This document shows positions 9,209 through 17,931 of a stretch of 64,000 nucleotides of DNA, piece by piece (position 1 is the first letter of the stretch; every line of letters begins with the position of its first letter). Source of the stretch: Marmoricola sp. URHB0036 (GTDB lineage Bacteria; Actinomycetota; Actinomycetes; Propionibacteriales; Nocardioidaceae). The DNA lies in contig NZ_AUEP01000003.1 of assembly GCF_000426045.1 (NCBI RefSeq), forward strand, positions 1-64,000, written 5' to 3'. Below the pieces are notes generated by a model. That model was given only the letters and a program-made list of their open reading frames with translations, ran no database searches and was not told where the DNA came from. The position numbers and the translations under genes were made by a program.

Positions 9209-10466
9209 CCTCGGTGTCCGTCTCGTCGTCGTGGTCGGTCATCAGCTCGATGCGGTCGACCGTGGTGGTGGTCGCTCCGATGCGTCCGTCGGCCACCCGG
9301 ATGTGGATGTCCTGGCCGGGCTCGAGGGTGGCGACGCTGGACAGTGCCTGCCCCTCGGCGTCGGAGAGCACGGCGTACCCCCGGCGCAGGGTCGCCAGCG
9401 GGGACAGCGCGCGGATGCGGGCCACCTGGTGGACGAGGTCGTCCTCGCCCCGGTCGAGGCGGTGGCGGAAGGTACGCCGAGCCCGCTCGACCAGGCCGTC
9501 GACCTCCACCCGCCGCTCGTCGAGGCCGGTGCGCGGGTCGGCCAGGCTGGGCCGGGACAGCAGGGACTCGAGCTGGTGGACCTCGCGGTCGATCATCGAG
9601 CGGATCGCCATCCGGCCGCGTTCGCGGGCCTGCAGCACCCGCTGGGCCTCCTCGGCGACGTCCGGCACCACCCGCTTGGCCGCGTCGGTGGGCGTCGAGG
9701 CGCGTACGTCGGCGACCAGGTCGAGGATGGGGGAGTCGGGCTCGTGCCCGATCGCGGAGACCAGTGGCGTCCGGATCTCGTGGACGGCGCGGATCAACGC
9801 CTCGTCGGAGAACGGCAGCAGGTCCTCGACCGAGCCACCTCCCCGAGCGACGACGATCACGTCGACGGCCTCGTCGCGGTCGAGGGACTGGATCGCCTCG
9901 ATCACCTCGCGGGCGGCGTGCATCCCCTGCATTGCGGCGTAGCGCACGGTGAAGTTCACCCCCGGCCAACGTCGCCGGCCGTTGTCGAGGACGTCGCGCT
10001 CGGCAGCGGAGCTCTGGGCCGTGACCAGTCCGACGTTGCGCGGCAGGAAGGGGATCGGGCGCTTGAGCTCCTCGGCGAACAAGCCCTCGGCGGCCAGCAG
10101 CTGCCGTCGCCGCTCGAGGCGGGCCAGCAGCTCACCCTCGCCGACCAGACGGATCTCGCGCACGTTGAGCGAGAGCGTGCCGCGGTTGGCGTAGAACGAC
10201 GGCTTGGCGTGGCAGACGATGTGGGCGCCCTCGACCAGCGGTGTGGGCAGCGAGTCGATCACCCCGCGGTTGCAGGTGACCGGCACCGAGATGTCGGCGA
10301 GCTTGTCGCGAAGGGTGAGGAAGACGGTGTTCATCCCGCCGCGACGGCTGATCTGGGTGACCTGTCCCTCGACCCAGACCGCGCCGAGCCGCTCCACCCA
10401 CTGACCGATCGCCTGGGTGATCTGGCGCACCGGCGCCGGATGCTCGGGCGAGGTCTCCAAGGGCAT
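9195..10466 (-). CDS. xseA: Exodeoxyribonuclease VII large subunit
   Basis: The 423-residue protein has an N-terminal OB-fold (about 15-110, V-E-G-Q-V-T-Q-I-S then a long beta stretch). The catalytic domain contains [28 protein letters not shown] and the A-I-G-H-E-x-D region, followed by a coiled-coil C-terminal part ending in L-R-R-G-Y-A-V-L. It cuts single-stranded DNA from both ends with XseB. The frame extends to 10490, but ATG 10466 (MPLETSPEH) is chosen because TAGGGT ends 7 nt upstream. Divergent from ispH with only 38 bp between start codons. Confidence 0.93.
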   Translation of the reverse strand: MPLETSPEHPAPVRQITQAIGQWVERLGAVWVEGQVTQISRRGGMNTVFLTLRDKLADISVPVTCNRGVIDSLPTPLVEGAHIVCHAKPSFYANRGTLSLNVREIRLVGEGELLARLERRRQLLAAEGLFAEELKRPIPFLPRNVGLVTAQSSAAERDVLDNGRRRWPGVNFTVRYAAMQGMHAAREVIEAIQSLDRDEAVDVIVVARGGGSVEDLLPFSDEALIRAVHEIRTPLVSAIGHEPDSPILDLVADVRASTPTDAAKRVVPDVAEEAQRVLQARERGRMAIRSMIDREVHQLESLLSRPSLADPRTGLDERRVEVDGLVERARRTFRHRLDRGEDDLVHQVARIRALSPLATLRRGYAVLSDAEGQALSSVATLEPGQDIHIRVADGRIGATTTTVDRIELMTDHDDETDTEDGDG

Positions 10467-10473
10467 GGCTCGC

Positions 10474-10479
10474 ACCCTA
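10474..10479 (-). promoter_or_regulatory. -10 TAGGGT of leaderless xseA promoter
   Basis: On the minus strand TAGGGT lies 7 nt before ATG 10466. It sits 12 bp from the opposing ispH -10, so the two divergent promoters share about 40 bp. Confidence 0.5.
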
Positions 10480-10491
10480 GTGCTGGCCACC

Positions 10492-10497
10492 TACAGT
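10492..10497 (+). promoter_or_regulatory. -10 TACAGT of leaderless ispH promoter
   Basis: TACAGT lies 7 nt before ATG 10505. This favours that ATG over the in-frame GTG at 10499. Confidence 0.5.
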
Positions 10498-10504
10498 TGT
10501 GGGC

Positions 10505-11515
10505 ATGACTGACCTGGGTACGCCGAGCGTCCTCTCGCCCGACGAGGCCGAGCGCGCCGTGCGCCTGGCCGCACCCCGTGGCTACTGCGCGGGCGTCGAC
10601 CGCGCGGTGATCACCGTCGAGAAGGCGCTGGATCTCTACGGCTCGCCGGTCTACGTGCGCAAGCAGATCGTGCACAACAAGCACGTCGTGGCCAACCTGG
10701 AGTCGCGCGGTGCGATCTTCGTCGAGGAGCTCGACGAGGTGCCGGAAGGCCGCACGGTGGTGTTCTCCGCCCACGGGGTCTCCCCGCTCGTGCACGAGCA
10801 GGCAGCCGCGCGCAACCTGAAGACGATCGATGCGACCTGCCCGCTGGTGACCAAGGTCCACCACGAGGCGAAGCGGTTCGCCAACGACGACTACGACATC
10901 CTGCTCATCGGCCACGAGGGGCACGAGGAGGTCGAGGGCACCTCCGGTGAGGCTCCCGAGCACATCCAGCTGGTGCAAGGGCCCGAGGACGTGGCCGGGA
11001 TCGTCGTACGTGATCCGGAGAAGGTCGCCTGGCTCTCGCAGACCACGCTCTCCGTCGACGAGACGATGGCGACCGTCGAGGCCATTCGCGAGCGCTTCCC
11101 GCAGCTGCTGGACCCGCCGAGCGACGACATCTGCTACGCCACCCAGAACCGCCAGCTGGCGATCAAGGAGATCAGCGACGGTGCCGACCTGGTGATCGTG
11201 GTCGGCTCGGCCAACTCCTCGAACTCGGTCCGGTTGGCCGAGGTCGCGCTGGAGGCCGGTGCCAGGGCGGCCCACCGTGTCGACGACGCCTCCGAGATCG
11301 ACGAGGCCTGGCTCGAGGGCGTGCAGTCGGTCAGCGTGACCTCCGGCGCCTCGGTGCCCGACGACCTGGTGGACGGCGTACTCGCCTTCCTCACCGAGCG
11401 CGGCTACCCCGACGCCCAGGCCGTGCACACGGCCGAGGAGTCCCTGATCTTCGCGCTTCCCCCCGAGCTGCGCCGCGACCTGCGTACGGCAGCGGCTGCG
11501 TCTTCAGACGGGTGA
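10505..11515 (+). CDS. ispH: 4-hydroxy-3-methylbut-2-enyl diphosphate reductase
   Basis: The 336-residue enzyme catalyses the last step of the MEP isoprenoid pathway, making IPP and DMAPP. The three Cys ligands of its Fe-S cluster are visible: C28 in [12 protein letters not shown]112 in DATCPLV and C210 in [11 protein letters not shown]. Other hallmarks are [25 protein letters not shown]-x-R-L and T-S-G-A-S-V-P. The length is normal. Probably leaderless from ATG 10505. A Sua5/YciO-type gene follows after 9 nt and may be co-transcribed. Confidence 0.95.
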   Translation: MTDLGTPSVLSPDEAERAVRLAAPRGYCAGVDRAVITVEKALDLYGSPVYVRKQIVHNKHVVANLESRGAIFVEELDEVPEGRTVVFSAHGVSPLVHEQAAARNLKTIDATCPLVTKVHHEAKRFANDDYDILLIGHEGHEEVEGTSGEAPEHIQLVQGPEDVAGIVVRDPEKVAWLSQTTLSVDETMATVEAIRERFPQLLDPPSDDICYATQNRQLAIKEISDGADLVIVVGSANSSNSVRLAEVALEAGARAAHRVDDASEIDEAWLEGVQSVSVTSGASVPDDLVDGVLAFLTERGYPDAQAVHTAEESLIFALPPELRRDLRTAAAASSDG

Positions 11516-11524
11516 GGCGCTGAG

Positions 11525-12145
11525 GTGGCCCGCTACTTCGACGTACACCCGGTCGACCCGCAGCCGCGGGCGATCGCGCAGGCCGTGGCCCTGCTGCGTG
11601 ACGACGCGCTGATCGCCTACCCGACCGACTCCGGCTACGCGCTCGGCATCCAGCTCGGCAACCGCGATGGCCTCGACCGGATCAAACAGCTGCGCCAGCT
11701 CGACGACAAGCACCACTTCACACTGGTCTGCCGCGACTTCGCGCAGCTCGGCCAGCTGGTGCACCTGAGCAACGCCGCGTTCCGGACCATCAAGTCGGCC
11801 ACGCCCGGTCCCTACACGTTCATCCTGCCCGCGACGGGTGAGGTGCCGAAGCGATTGATGCACCCGAAGAAGCGCACCGTCGGCGTCCGCATCCCCGACA
11901 ACGCCGTGGTGCAGGCCCTACTCGCCGAGCTGGGGGAGCCGCTGCTGTCCAGCACGCTGCTGATGCCGGGCGCGACCGAGCCGATGACCGACGGCTGGCA
12001 GGTCAAGGAGGAGCTGGATCACTGGCTGGACGCGGTGATCGACTCCGGCGAGTGCGGCTCCGAGCCGACGACGGTGGTCGACTTCTCCGACGGGCTGCCC
12101 GTCGTCGCTCGCGTGGGCGCCGGCGACACCTCGCGCTTCGAGTAG
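11525..12145 (+). CDS. Sua5/YciO/YrdC-family protein
   Basis: The 206-residue protein fits the YciO branch of the YrdC/Sua5 family: L-I-A-Y-P-T-D-S-G-Y-A-L-G, K-x-L-R-Q-L-D-D-K-H-H, S-A-T-P-G-P-Y-T-F-I-L and K-R-T-V-G-V-R-I-P-D. YrdC/Sua5 proteins bind tRNA and ATP and make the threonylcarbamoyl-AMP intermediate of the tRNA t6A modification. YciO members are related, and the same chemistry is an inference here. The start is GTG 11525, just after ispH. The last 127 nt overlap, antisense, the end of the membrane-protein gene at 12019-12552. Confidence 0.85.
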   Translation: MARYFDVHPVDPQPRAIAQAVALLRDDALIAYPTDSGYALGIQLGNRDGLDRIKQLRQLDDKHHFTLVCRDFAQLGQLVHLSNAAFRTIKSATPGPYTFILPATGEVPKRLMHPKKRTVGVRIPDNAVVQALLAELGEPLLSSTLLMPGATEPMTDGWQVKEELDHWLDAVIDSGECGSEPTTVVDFSDGLPVVARVGAGDTSRFE

Positions 12146-12552
12146 GTCGAGCGACGCCGCTTGGCAATCACGCGCTGCCGGATGGCGAGCACGCCGAGCG
12201 CCAGGAGGTACGCCGCCAGCAGGCCGGTCGCCCGGTGGGCCAGCCCCGAGACCACCGCCTGCACGAAGCCGTCGCCGGTCTGGCCGACCCACCCGCTGTG
12301 CACGATCGCGACCAGCGAGATCAGCCCGAGCAGCAGCAACGGTGGCAGCACACCGACGTGGAAGAAGTCGCGCGGGTGCACCGCAAGGGCTGCCCCGATG
12401 CAGACCAGCACGAAGCCGATGTCGAAGACGAAGGTGAGTCGCCGCTGGACCAGGAGGTCGAGGGCGAGCACCACCAGGGCGGCCACGACTGCCAGCCGCG
12501 TGACGCGGCTGCCGGTCATCCGGCCCTCTTCCCACAGGGTGGGTGCGCTCAC
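12019..12552 (-). CDS. Small multi-pass membrane protein (DUF6542-like)
   Basis: The 177-residue protein has about four hydrophobic helices, including VVAALVVLALDLLV, FDIGFVLVCIGAALAV, LLLLGLISLVAIVH and LLAAYLLALGVLAI. A basic, Ser/Thr-rich cytoplasmic tail follows. Its position beside ispH and xseA matches the actinobacterial DUF6542 membrane protein; family assignment is from memory and function is unknown. GTG 12552 is preferred because TACCTT ends exactly 6 nt upstream. The tail is coded opposite the end of the Sua5/YciO gene, so the last 40 residues are the least certain part. Confidence 0.65.
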   Translation of the reverse strand: MSAPTLWEEGRMTGSRVTRLAVVAALVVLALDLLVQRRLTFVFDIGFVLVCIGAALAVHPRDFFHVGVLPPLLLLGLISLVAIVHSGWVGQTGDGFVQAVVSGLAHRATGLLAAYLLALGVLAIRQRVIAKRRRSTYSKREVSPAPTRATTGSPSEKSTTVVGSEPHSPESITASSQ

Positions 12553-12558
12553 AGGCAC

Positions 12559-12564
12559 AAGGTA
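12559..12564 (-). promoter_or_regulatory. -10 TACCTT of a leaderless promoter
   Basis: On the minus strand TACCTT lies 6 nt before GTG 12552. It points to that codon instead of GTG 12558. Confidence 0.45.
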
Positions 12565-12571
12565 GGCCGCC

Positions 12572-13699
12572 TCAGGCGCTGGATCGGCGCGACTCGCCGG
12601 AGCCCCCCTCGGAGAGTTCGTGCAGGTCAGGGCGTTGTTCGGCCACTGCGTCGAGCAGCTCGGCGGCGGTGAGCGGGCGGGGCACCTGGTCGACCGGCTG
12701 CACCGGCGCGAGCGGCTCCCGAGCGACCCCGATGTCCTCGAACTGCCGCGCCGTCACCAGCACGCGGCTCTCGATGGAGCCGACGGCACTGTTGAAGGCC
12801 TCGATCGACGCCTTGAGCGAGCGCCCGACCTTGTCGAGGTGACCACCCATCACGCCGATGCGGGTGTGCAGCTCGCGGCCGAGCTCGTGGATCTCGCGGG
12901 TCCGCTCGGCCAGCGCCTCGGTGGTCCAGCCGTGGGCGATCGTGCGCAGCAGGGCGATCAGGGTGGTGGGGGTGGCGATCACGACGTCCTTGGTGGCGGC
13001 GTACGCCAGCAGGGAGGGGTCGGTCTCCAACGCGGCGGCGAGGAACGACTCGGCCGGCACGAACATGACCACGAACTCGGGCGCCGTGGGGAGCGACCGC
13101 CAGTAGGCCTTGCCCGAGAGCGCGTCCACATGGGTGCGGACCTGGCGCACGTGGCGCCGCCAGTGGGCAGCCGCCTCCTCCGGGTCGTCGGTGGTCATCG
13201 CGTCGAGCTGGGCGTCGAGCGGCACCTTGGCGTCGACCACGACCGACCGCCCTCCGGCCAGCCGCACCACGAGGTCGGGACGGTGGTGGCCGTCGGCGTG
13301 GGTGAGGTGCACCTGCTCCTCGAAGTCGCAGTGCTCGACCATGCCGGCCAGCTCCACCGCTCGACGCAGGTGCAGCTCGCCCCACTGGCCGCGCACGTGC
13401 GGCTTGCGCAGCGCAGTCGACAGCGCGCCGGTCTCGCGCCGCAGCAGGTCGGTGCTGTGCCGCATGTCCTCGACCTGCTGGCGCAGCTGCCCCTGCCAGG
13501 AGGCGCGCTGCTGCTCGACGTCCATCAGCCGCTCGTGCAGCCGCTCCAGCCCGTCGCGCAGCACGGCCTGGTCCTCGCCGCGGGCCGAGAGTGCCCGCAG
13601 TACGTCGGGGTCACCGGTTTGGCGCGACCACGCCAACACCGCGACCGCGCCGAGCAGCACCCCGATCACGAGGGTCAGGAGGGGAAGGATGATGTCCAT
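12572..13699 (-). CDS. rmuC: DNA recombination protein RmuC
   Basis: The 375-residue protein has an N-terminal transmembrane helix (about 5-24), a coiled-coil stretch (about 45-95) and the RmuC nuclease-like core. The core carries R-G-Q-W-G-E-L-H-L-R-R, R-P-D-L-V-V-R-L, V-V-V-D-A-K-V-P-L, F-V-V-M-F-V-P-A-E and V-I-A-T-P-T-T-L-I-A-L-L. In the PD-(D/E)XK fold the D and D-A-K residues are expected to bind metal. RmuC limits DNA inversions and rearrangements. No -10 was found near ATG 13699. Confidence 0.92.
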   Translation of the reverse strand: MDIILPLLTLVIGVLLGAVAVLAWSRQTGDPDVLRALSARGEDQAVLRDGLERLHERLMDVEQQRASWQGQLRQQVEDMRHSTDLLRRETGALSTALRKPHVRGQWGELHLRRAVELAGMVEHCDFEEQVHLTHADGHHRPDLVVRLAGGRSVVVDAKVPLDAQLDAMTTDDPEEAAAHWRRHVRQVRTHVDALSGKAYWRSLPTAPEFVVMFVPAESFLAAALETDPSLLAYAATKDVVIATPTTLIALLRTIAHGWTTEALAERTREIHELGRELHTRIGVMGGHLDKVGRSLKASIEAFNSAVGSIESRVLVTARQFEDIGVAREPLAPVQPVDQVPRPLTAAELLDAVAEQRPDLHELSEGGSGESRRSSA

Positions 13700-13765
13700 G
13701 CCGCGAGGGTGGCAGCCGGGACCGACACAATCGTGGATCGTGCGCCCGGTGCCGGGGCGGTGTCG

Positions 13766-14710
13766 TCATACGGAGAAGCCCGCATCGGCCAGGACGTTGC
13801 GACCCACCGCCACGCGGCTGGCACGTCTCTCCGGCATGGTCGCCCAGTAGTACCAGATCATCAGGCTGATGCAGAGTGCCCATGCCCTGCCGCGGAGCCA
13901 GGTGGCGTCGTCGACGCCGAGGTGGCTCCGAAACAGGTCCCGGGCAGGAGCATCCAGAACCTCCCACGCCACCACGAGGTCAACGGTCGGGTCGCCGACC
14001 GAAGCGCCTCCGAAGTCCAGGACCGCGGCCAGAGCTCCATCCCGCATCAACAGGTTCTCGGCTGCCAGATCACCGTGGTACCACCGTGGCGTCGTACGCA
14101 CCGCCGCTCCGGGCAGCTCCATGGCTGCGTCCCAGACCTGCTCGGCAGCGGCCAGGTCGAAACCGAAGTCATCCAAGGACCGGCAACGCTCGATGTTCTC
14201 CCGCGTCGCCCGATCCATGGTCGCGAGCGGATCGCCTCGGTATGACCAGAGGCGCGGGTCCGTGTCACCCCCAGCGGGCACCTCTGTCCGCTGCAGCGCG
14301 TCCAGGACCGAGGCCAGATCCTGCGCCAGGTCTTCGCGTCGGGAGTCGACGGGCGTGCTCGGATCGACCACCCCGGGGTGTACGCCGTCGATCCACCGGA
14401 CCACCGACCAGCGTTCCGGGTAGTCGGCGGCCGGTTCGAACACGCCCACCACCTCAGGCACGGAGACCGGCAGCGCTGGCCCCAGGATCGGCAGCAGCTT
14501 GGCTTCCTTCGAGATGCTCTCCGAACCTCCGGGTTGGCGCGGCAGCCGCACCAGGAGATCCTCGCCGAGACGGAACATCGCGTTGGTGGACCCGGTCGCC
14601 GGGAGCCGGCGTAGCGGGGCGTCGGCGTAGGCAGGCATCGCCCGATCCACCAGTCCGCGCACCAGCTCGGTGTCGATCGGGATCTCGTCAGCATGCAGAG
14701 CTCGAGCCAC
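13766..14710 (-). CDS. Aminoglycoside-phosphotransferase-like kinase
   Basis: The 314-residue protein has the APH/choline-kinase fold: an N-lobe with T-G-S-T-N-A-M-F-R-L-G and L-V-R-L-P-R, a catalytic loop W-Y-H-G-D-L-A-A-E-N-L-L, and the metal-binding V-L-D-F-G-G with D-P-T-V-D-L. Relatives phosphorylate aminoglycosides, macrolides or small metabolites. Resistance should not be assumed, as most such actinobacterial paralogues have no known substrate. The frame is open to 14884, but family members start near M-H-A-D-E. Here that Met is a CTG-coded Leu, so I place the start at the nearby GTG 14710. The start is uncertain. Confidence 0.75.
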   Translation of the reverse strand: MARALHADEIPIDTELVRGLVDRAMPAYADAPLRRLPATGSTNAMFRLGEDLLVRLPRQPGGSESISKEAKLLPILGPALPVSVPEVVGVFEPAADYPERWSVVRWIDGVHPGVVDPSTPVDSRREDLAQDLASVLDALQRTEVPAGGDTDPRLWSYRGDPLATMDRATRENIERCRSLDDFGFDLAAAEQVWDAAMELPGAAVRTTPRWYHGDLAAENLLMRDGALAAVLDFGGASVGDPTVDLVVAWEVLDAPARDLFRSHLGVDDATWLRGRAWALCISLMIWYYWATMPERRASRVAVGRNVLADAGFSV

Positions 14711-14844
14711 CCCGGGAACCAATCCCACCGCTCGACCTCGACGCAACCGACTTTCAGCGACTCCACGTTCCCGCGTCCTGACCGTGGCACGGCCAGGTCC
14801 GGTCGATGATGGTGTCGAGGTAACGCAGCGGACGGAGATCAACC

Positions 14845-15288
14845 ATGAGCGACCCAGCACTCGCAGGAGAACCCTCGAAGCCAACGGGCAAGGCCCACCG
14901 GGCGCATCCCGTCGTGCTGGCGATGCGGGCGCGGGAGGCAGAGGATCTGCAGCTGCGGATCGCCGATGCCATCACCAAGCTCGCCGGGTCGATGACCTTC
15001 GTCTACCTGCACGCGGTGATCTTTGCCCTGTGGATGCTGTTCGCGGAGACGAACCCGTGGCCGACCCTGACGCTGGTGGTGTCGCTCGAAGCCATCTTCT
15101 TGTCGACCTTCGTGATGATCGGTCAGAACCGGCAGTCGGCGTTCCAGCAGGCCAAGGCCGACCACGACTTCGTGGCGCAGGAGCTCGAGCTCAAGACCAA
15201 CACCGATCTCACGCGCGAGATCCACGTCCTCACCACCGAGCTGCACCGGCGCGTGATCGACGACGTCCCGGGGCCGGCGACGACCTGA
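14845..15288 (+). CDS. DUF1003 membrane protein
   Basis: This 147-residue protein has two central transmembrane helices: FVYLHAVIFALWMLF and TLTLVVSLEAIFLSTFVMI. The phrase I-G-Q-N-R-Q-S-A-F-Q-Q-A-K-A-D-H follows, then a charged helical C-terminus. This is the DUF1003 signature. Function unknown; it is sometimes described as a cyclic-nucleotide-linked or stress membrane protein. ATG 14845 has a short purine-rich ribosome-binding site (cggagat). No obvious operon partner. Confidence 0.85.
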   Translation: MSDPALAGEPSKPTGKAHRAHPVVLAMRAREAEDLQLRIADAITKLAGSMTFVYLHAVIFALWMLFAETNPWPTLTLVVSLEAIFLSTFVMIGQNRQSAFQQAKADHDFVAQELELKTNTDLTREIHVLTTELHRRVIDDVPGPATT

Positions 15289-15352
15289 GTCTGCTCCTCG
15301 ACCACCGAGTCTCACCCAGGGCTACGCACGATGTGCTGGGTACCGGTGCTGT

Positions 15353-15619
15353 CTACTGGGCCGTCGCGCCTCGGCGCTTGAACCACAGCCATCCCGCGGT
15401 GACGATCACCGCACCGAGGATCGACCCGATCAGACCGCTCGGCTTCAGGTCCACACCGTCGCCCGCCAGCAGGCTGATCAGCAGCCCTCCGACGAACGAG
15501 CCGATCAGCCCGGCGCCAAACGCGAGTGGCCAGTCGATACCCCGGGCCGGTTTGCCCAGCAGGAGCTGGGCCGCGGCGCCAGCGATCATGCCGAACAGGA
15601 TGATGGCGAGGATCAACAT
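15353..15619 (-). CDS. GlsB/YeaQ/YmgE family stress-response membrane protein
   Basis: The 88-residue protein consists of three Gly-rich hydrophobic helices: M-L-I-L-A-I-I-L-F-G-M-I-A-G-A-A-A, then F-G-A-G-L-I-G-S-F-V-G-G, then L-I-G-S-I-L-G-A-V-I-V-T-A-G-W. It ends in a basic tail. These are the marks of the transglycosylase-associated (GlsB/YeaQ/YmgE) family. Such proteins are small inner-membrane proteins induced by stress. Leaderless promoter directly upstream. Confidence 0.88.
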   Translation of the reverse strand: MLILAIILFGMIAGAAAQLLLGKPARGIDWPLAFGAGLIGSFVGGLLISLLAGDGVDLKPSGLIGSILGAVIVTAGWLWFKRRGATAQ

Positions 15620-15625
15620 GCCCGG

Positions 15626-15631
15626 AGCGTA
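15626..15631 (-). promoter_or_regulatory. -10 TACGCT of a leaderless promoter
   Basis: On the minus strand TACGCT lies 6 nt before ATG 15619 of the GlsB-like gene. Confidence 0.5.
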
Positions 15632-15688
15632 ACCGAGGATTCGCGGATTCCATGGACGACGGAGGTGACCGCCGGGGCCGGCGACGAC

Positions 15689-16129
15689 CTAGGGCCAGCG
15701 GAGGACGTGGTCGGTATCAGTGCTGGCGACGTGGCGGAAGCCCTCGCGCTCGTAGAAGGCCTTCGCCCGGGGGTTGTCCAGCTCGACGGTGAGCTCGATG
15801 GGGACCCGGGTGGAGGAGGACTCCTGCTTGATGCCGGCGAGGACGAGGCGGCCGATGCCGATACCCTGGTACGCCGGGAGCAGCTGGATGCCGGCGAGCT
15901 CGATCGACTCCGGAGTGCGTACGACGCGCAGGCGGCCGGCGCCGGCGCCGTCGACCACGATCACCGAGGTGTCGTCGAGCTGGGTCGCGCTCCACTGCTC
16001 GTACAGGCGGCGGAAAGCGTGCTCGTCGAAGTCCGGGGCGAGCCGGCCCTGGTCCCGGGTCGTCTCGATCACCACGTCGGTGAGGAAGGCCGCGTCGGCC
16101 TCCCGGGCGGGTCGCAGCTCGAGGCTCAC
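15689..16129 (-). CDS. GNAT family N-acetyltransferase
   Basis: The 146-residue protein has the GNAT core: acceptor half L-R-P-A-R-E-A-D-A-A-F-L-T-D, then the acetyl-CoA-binding loop L-L-P-A-Y-Q-G-I-G-I-G-R-L-V-L (Q/R-x-x-G-x-G), then N-P-R-A-K-A-F-Y-E-R-E-G-F-R-H. The acceptor substrate is unknown. GTG 16129 overlaps the xthA stop by 4 nt (GTGA), so the two genes are translationally coupled. Confidence 0.85.
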   Translation of the reverse strand: MSLELRPAREADAAFLTDVVIETTRDQGRLAPDFDEHAFRRLYEQWSATQLDDTSVIVVDGAGAGRLRVVRTPESIELAGIQLLPAYQGIGIGRLVLAGIKQESSSTRVPIELTVELDNPRAKAFYEREGFRHVASTDTDHVLRWP

Positions 16130-16899
16130 GAGAGGTCGACCACGACGGGGGCGTGGTCGCTGGCACCCTTGCCGGCGCGCTCGTCGCGGTCGATGAAGGC
16201 GCCGGTCACGCGAGCGGCCAACGAGGCGTTGCCCAGGACGAAGTCGATGCGCATGCCGCGGTTCCGCTCGAACCGCTGGCGGTAGTAGTCCCAGTAGGTG
16301 AAGCCCTCCGGGCCCGGCACGTGCGGGCGCACCACGTCGACGAAACCGTCCTCCAGGAACGCCGCGAAGGCCGCCCGCTCCGGCGGGGTCACGTGCGTGC
16401 TCTTGGCGAAGACGGCGATGTCGAAGACGTCGTCGTCCTGCGGCGCGATGTTCCAGTCGCCGACGAGGGCCACGTCGCCCGTCATCGACCGGGCCGCCTC
16501 CCGTAGCCGGGCCAGCCACTCGAGCTTGTAGACGTAGTGCGGATCGTCGACCTTGCGCCCGTTCGGGACGTACAGCGACCACAGCCGTACGCCGCCGCAG
16601 GTCGCCCCGATGGCCCGGGCCTCCGCTGCCGCCGGGTCGCCCCACGTCGGCATGCCCGGGAAACCGACCTGCACGTCCTCGATCCCGACGCGGCTGATGA
16701 TCGCGACACCGTTCCACTGGTCGTACCCTGCCGAGGCGACGTCGTAGCCGAGCACCGTCAGCCCCATCAGCGGCAGCTGGTCCTCGCGAGCCTTGGTCTC
16801 CTGCACGGCGAGGACGTCGATGTCGTGGCGTTGCAGGAGCGCCTCGACGCGGTCGATCCGGCTGCGCAGGGAGTTGACGTTCCAGGTGGCAATTCGCAC
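16126..16899 (-). CDS. xthA: Exodeoxyribonuclease III
   Basis: The 257-residue AP endonuclease/3'-5' exonuclease shows the whole endonuclease/exonuclease/phosphatase signature. W-N-V-N-S-L-R-S-R starts the protein, Q-E-T-K supplies the metal-binding Glu, V-G-D-W-N-I-A-P holds Asp/Asn, and R-I-D-F-V-L and K-G-A-S-D-H-A-P-V give the terminal D-H pair. It repairs abasic and damaged 3' ends in DNA. The start is GTG 16899 with TAGTGT 6 nt upstream. It is coupled to the GNAT gene downstream. Confidence 0.94.
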   Translation of the reverse strand: MRIATWNVNSLRSRIDRVEALLQRHDIDVLAVQETKAREDQLPLMGLTVLGYDVASAGYDQWNGVAIISRVGIEDVQVGFPGMPTWGDPAAAEARAIGATCGGVRLWSLYVPNGRKVDDPHYVYKLEWLARLREAARSMTGDVALVGDWNIAPQDDDVFDIAVFAKSTHVTPPERAAFAAFLEDGFVDVVRPHVPGPEGFTYWDYYRQRFERNRGMRIDFVLGNASLAARVTGAFIDRDERAGKGASDHAPVVVDLS

Positions 16900-16905
16900 T
16901 CCGCG

Positions 16906-16911
16906 ACACTA
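16906..16911 (-). promoter_or_regulatory. -10 TAGTGT of leaderless xthA promoter
   Basis: On the minus strand TAGTGT ends 6 nt before GTG 16899. Confidence 0.5.
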
Positions 16912-16945
16912 TGCGGGAATCCCGCTACGTGTTGCTTCGGCCGCC

Positions 16946-16951
16946 TACGCT
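16946..16951 (+). promoter_or_regulatory. -10 TACGCT of a leaderless promoter
   Basis: TACGCT lies 7 nt before GTG 16959. It moves the start of the phosphodiesterase downstream from the longest possible frame at 16911. Confidence 0.5.
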
Positions 16952-16958
16952 TGTGTCC

Positions 16959-17888
16959 GTGATCCCGTTGGGTCAGTACCCCCTCCCGACCCACGTCGTC
17001 GCCCACGTGAGCGACCCGCACCTGCTGGCCGAGCGTCGTCTGTACGGCGCCATCGACACCCACGAGACCTTGCGCGGCGCGATGTCCCGCCTGGGCCGCC
17101 TCGAGATCCCGCCCCAGGCGATCGTCTTCACCGGTGACCTGGCCGACCGCGCCGAGCCGAAGGCCTACGTCAAGCTGCGTGAGATCGTCGAGCCGGCGGC
17201 CGACGCCATCGGGGCCGAGGTCGTCTGGGTGATGGGCAACCACGACGAGCGCGAGCCCTATGCGCGCGAGCTGTTCGGCGAGGAGGTCACCGAGGACGTC
17301 ACCCAGGATCGGGTGCACGACGTGTCCGGTCTCCGGGTGATCTCCCTCGACACCAGCGTCCCCGGCTACCACCACGGTGAGATCTCGCCGGCCCAGCTGG
17401 CCTGGCTGGCCGACCAGCTCGCGTCCCCGGCCGAGCACGGCACCCTTCTCGCCATGCACCACCCACCGATCCCGGTGCCGATGGTGCGCGCAGCCGAGAT
17501 CATCGAGCTGCAGGACCAGCACCTGCTGGCCGAGGTCATCGAGGGCACCGACGTGCGTGGCGTGATCGCGGGCCACATCCACTTCTCGTCGTACTCCACC
17601 TTCGCGGGGGTGCCGGTGTCGGTGGCCTCCTCGACCTGCTACCTCGCCGACCCCGCTCCGGTCGGGCGGCTGCTCTCCGCGGTCGACGGCCACCAGTCGG
17701 TCACGATGATGCACTTCTACGACGACCGCGTGGTGCACTCCGTGGTGCCTGTCCCGGACGCCGAGGAAAAAGCGGGGTACTCCTCGGAGCTGATGGAGCA
17801 GATCGAGGCGCTGCCGCCCGCGGAGCGCCATGAGCTCCTCTCCGCGAAGGACTCGCCGGTGTGGGTCCACGAGAACGCGCTCGACTGA
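16959..17888 (+). CDS. Metallophosphoesterase (CpdA/Rv0805-like phosphodiesterase)
   Basis: The 309-residue protein carries all class III phosphodiesterase motifs: H-V-S-D-P-H-L (D-x-H), F-T-G-D-L-A-D (G-D), V-M-G-N-H-D-E-R (G-N-H-D/E), a later A-M-H-H-P-P and G-H-I-H-F-S (G-H-x-H). These bind a di-metal centre. CpdA-type enzymes hydrolyse cyclic AMP or other phosphodiesters, but substrate range in Actinobacteria is broad, so cAMP is only a possibility. The C-terminus past residue 240 is a family-typical extension. Divergent from xthA. Confidence 0.85.
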   Translation: MIPLGQYPLPTHVVAHVSDPHLLAERRLYGAIDTHETLRGAMSRLGRLEIPPQAIVFTGDLADRAEPKAYVKLREIVEPAADAIGAEVVWVMGNHDEREPYARELFGEEVTEDVTQDRVHDVSGLRVISLDTSVPGYHHGEISPAQLAWLADQLASPAEHGTLLAMHHPPIPVPMVRAAEIIELQDQHLLAEVIEGTDVRGVIAGHIHFSSYSTFAGVPVSVASSTCYLADPAPVGRLLSAVDGHQSVTMMHFYDDRVVHSVVPVPDAEEKAGYSSELMEQIEALPPAERHELLSAKDSPVWVHENALD

Positions 17889-17919
17889 CGGCGACCTAGG
17901 CACTGCCCTCGCCATGCCC

Positions 17920-17925
17920 TAACTT
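17920..17925 (+). promoter_or_regulatory. -10 TAACTT of a leaderless promoter
   Basis: TAACTT lies 6 nt before GTG 17932. Confidence 0.45.
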
Positions 17926-17931
17926 CAGGGG

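Noticed and set aside
13766-14710. Aminoglycoside resistance gene
   Set aside because: The fold is APH-like, but most such genes in Actinobacteria have no resistance role and no mobile or resistance context is visible.
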